From Onthophagus taurus (taxonomy: Eukaryota; Arthropoda; Insecta; Coleoptera; Scarabaeidae): 64,000 nt of DNA. The stretch spans positions 5,091,501-5,155,500 of the forward strand of contig NC_091971.1 of the NCBI RefSeq assembly GCF_036711975.1, given 5' to 3'. Under the pieces are notes generated by a model. It was not told the DNA's origin, ran no database searches, and saw nothing but the letters and a program-made list of their open reading frames with translations. Position numbers and translations under genes: made by a program. This document shows, piece after piece, positions 61,030-64,000 of this stretch (position 1 is the stretch's first letter; each line of letters starts with the position of its first letter).

Positions 61030-64000
61030 TATTTTTAAAAAACCGGATAGTTACCAAAATTCGCTATAAAATTCATTTCTTGAAGGATCCTTGTGGAAAT
61101 ATCACCAATTATTAATTAAAGTATCCTCTTTTTAATGTAAAAAGCGGTTTTGAAAAATCACTTTTAGTTCTTGAGAAATAAATTTTTGAAATAATCGACA
61201 ATTTTTTCGAACCTTGCAATTTTCGCCGATTAAGTTTTAAAAATTCGTATAAAATCAATTTCTTGGAATATGAGCATGAAAATTTTCCAAAGTGTTAATA
61301 AGGGTGTCCTCTTTCCAATGAATCAACACGTTTTGAAAAATAACTTTTAGTTTTTGAGAAAACAATATTTGAAGTTTTGATCAAATTCTCGAAGTTGCAA
61401 TTTTCATCGATAATTTTCAAAATTCGCTATAAAATTAATTTCTTGAAGGATCCTTGTGGAAATATCACCAATTATTAATTAAAGTGTCCTCTTTTTAATG
61501 CAACAAGCCGTTTTAAAAAATCACTTTTAGTTCTTGAGAAATAAATTTTTGAAATAATCGACAATTTTTTCGAATTTTGCAATTTTCGCCGATTAAGTTT
61601 TAAAAATTCGTATAAAATCAATTTCTTGTAATATGAGTTTGAAAATTTCCCAAAGTGTTAATAAGAGTGTCCTCTTTCCAATGAATCAACACGTTTTGAA
61701 AAATAACTTTTAGTTTTTAAGAAAACAATATTTGAAGTTTTGATCAAATTTTCGCTGTTGCAATTTTTGTCGATAATTTTCAAAATTCGCTATAAAATTC
61801 ATTTCTTGAAGGATCCTTTTGGAAATGTCCCCAATTATTAATTAAAGTATCCTCTTTTTAATGCAAAACGCAATTTTGAAAAATCACTGTTAGTTCTTGA
61901 GAAATAAATTTTTGAAATAATCGACAATTTTTTCGAATTTTGCAATTTTCGCCGATTAAGTTTTAAAAATTCGTATAAAATCAATTTCTTGGAATATGAG
62001 TATGAAAATTTCCCAAAGTGTTAATAAAAGTGTCAGCTTTCCAATGAATCAACTCGTTTTGAAAAATAATTTTTAGTTTTTGAGAAAACAATATTTGAAG
62101 TTTGATCAAATTTTCAATGTTGCAATTTTCATCGATAATTTTCAAAATTCGCTATAAAATTAATTTCTTGAAGGATCCTTGTGGAAATATCACCAATTAT
62201 TAATTAAAGTGTCCTCTTTTTAATGCAAAAAGCCGTTTTGAAAAATCACTTTTAGTTCGTGACAAATAAATTTTTGAAATAATCGAGAATTTTTTCGAAA
62301 TTTGCAATTTTCGTCGATTAAGTTTTAAAAATTCGTATAAAATCAATTTCTTGGAATATGAGTATGAAAATTTCCCAAAGTGTTAATAAAAGTGTCCTCT
62401 TTCCAATGAATCAACACGTTTTGAAAAATAACTTTTAGTTTTTGAGAAAACAATATTTGAAGTTTTGATAAAATTTTTGATGTTGCAATTTTCATCGATA
62501 ACTTTCAAAATTCGCTATAAAATTAATTTCTTGAAGGATCCTTTTGGAAATATACCCAATTATTAATTAAAGTATGCTCTTTTTAATGCAAAAAGCCGTT
62601 TTGAAAAATCACTTTTAGTTCTTGAGAAATAAATTTTTGAAATAATCGACAACTTTTTTCGAAATTTGCAATTTTCGTCGATTAAGTTTTAAAAATTCGT
62701 ATAAAATCCATTTCTTGGAATATGAGTAAGAAAATTTCCCAAAGTGTTAATAAAAGTGTCCTCTTTCCAATGAACAACCCGTTTTTCAAAATAACTTTTA
62801 GTTTTTGAGAAAACAATATTTGAAGATTTGATAAAATTTTCGATGTTGCAATTTTCATCGATAACTTTCAAAATTCGCTATAAAATTCATTTCTTGAAGG
62901 ATCCTTGTAGAAATATCACCAATTATTAATTATTAATTGAAAAATCACTTTCAGTTCTTGAGAAATAAATTTTTGAAATAATCGAGAATTTTTTCGAAAT
63001 TTGCAATTTTCGTCGGTTAAGTTTTAAAAATTCGTATAAAATCCATTTCTTGGAATATGAGTATGAAAATATCTCAAAGTGTTAATAAAAGTGTTCTCTT
63101 TCCAATGAACCAACCCGTTTTGAAAAATAACTTTTAGTTTTTGAGAAAACAATATTTGAAGTTTTGAAAAAATTTTCGATGTTGCAATTTTCATCGATAA
63201 CTTTCAAAATTCGCTATAAAATTAATTTCTTTAAGTATCCTTTTGGAAATATCACCAATTATTAATTAAAGTATCCTCTTTTTAATGCAAAAAGCCGTTT
63301 TGAAAAATCACTTTTAGTTCTTGAGAAATAAATTTTTGAAATAATCGAAAATTTTTTCGAATTTTGCAATTTTCGCCGATTAAGTTTTAAAAATTCGTAT
63401 AAAATCTATTTCTTGGAATATGAGTATGAAAATTTCCCAAAGTGTTAATAAAAGTGTCCTCTTTCCAATGAACCAACCCGTTTTGAAAAATAACTTTTAG
63501 TTTTTGAGAAAACTATTTGAAGTTTTGATAAAATTTTCGATGTTGCAATTTTCATCGATAATTTTCAAAATTCGCTATAAAATTAATTTCTTGAAGGATC
63601 CTTGTGGAAATATCACCAATTATTAATTAAAGTGTCCTCTTTTTAATGCAAAAAGCGGTTTTGAAAAATCACTTTTAGTTCTTGAGAAATAAATTTTTGA
63701 AATAATCGACAATTTTTTCGAATCTTGCAATTTTCGCCGATTAAGTTTTAAAAATTCGTATAAAATCAATTTCTTGGAATATGAGTATGAAAATTTCCCA
63801 AAGTGTTAATAAAAGTGTCCTCTTTCCAATGAACCAACCCGTTTTGAAAAATAACTTTTAGTTTTTGAGAAAACAATATTTGAAGTTTTCGATGTTGCAA
63901 TTTTCATGGATAATTTTCAAAATTCGCTATAAAATTAACTTCTTGAAGGATCCTTGTGGAAATATCGCCAATTATTAATTAAAGTATCCTCTTTTTAGAG
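61030..64000. repeat. Satellite H: ~363-bp dimeric monomer, ~8 copies, running off the window
   Basis: TTCTTGAAGGATCC recurs at about 61083, 61445, 61808, 62170, 62534, 62896, 63594 and 63954 (a mutated copy near 63230). Each unit is a dimer of two ~180-bp halves: one with TTCGCTATAAAATTAATTTC and one with TTCGTATAAAATCAATTTC, both followed by CTTTTAGTT(C/T)TTGAGAAA. The array is cut by the window end. Confidence 0.95.

Noticed and set aside
16650..64000. CRISPR-like array
   Set aside because: Units are adjacent with no unique spacers, and the genome is eukaryotic.

Overview
AT-rich nuclear DNA of an insect, probably holometabolous and possibly a beetle. The insect call rests on multi-exon fatty acyl-CoA reductase (FAR) genes with ~50-bp introns, MRP4-type ABCC transporters, and the mix of Tc1, hAT and non-LTR elements; the order is a guess. 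No tRNA, rRNA or CRISPR was seen.

Layout. (1) 1-14867, plus strand: the 3' part of a C-type-lectin-like gene ending in a ~500-residue disordered tail. Its 11.4-kb intron (1785-13153) is a stack of mobile elements: a TA-flanked MITE with an 8-bp-TSD element inside it, a Tc1 transposase relic, a large foldback repeat, a non-LTR ORF1/endonuclease fragment, and a hAT transposase split by one LINE that is itself split by a second LINE. (2) 14868-20034: AT-rich spacer, then a ~178-bp satellite. (3) 20095-39540, minus strand: a tandem FAR cluster with three complete genes (498, 492 and 491 codons; exon sums divisible by 3) and one copy lacking the three N-terminal exons, placed 92 bp behind the stop of a complete gene. 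(4) 40193-54212, minus strand: two tandem full-length ABCC half-duplicates (1219 and 1255 codons) with the same intron positions. (5) 55892 to window end, plus strand: the first two coding exons of an unrecognised gene whose introns hold two more satellites.

The most striking property is structural. Nearly all FAR and ABCC introns are ~45-60 bp, but most of these genes have one intron inflated to 1.3-4 kb, each filled by its own tandem family (monomers ~165-190 bp) or, in one ABCC gene, by an array of hairpins. Eight arrays cover roughly 24 kb. At least three families share a ~50-bp core, so they look like divergent branches of one superfamily.

Functionally, the FARs reduce acyl-CoAs to fatty alcohols (cuticular wax, glandular or pheromone lipids) and ABCC/MRP4-type pumps export amphipathic conjugates. 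Their linkage on one strand is suggestive only; nothing in the sequence proves a shared pathway.
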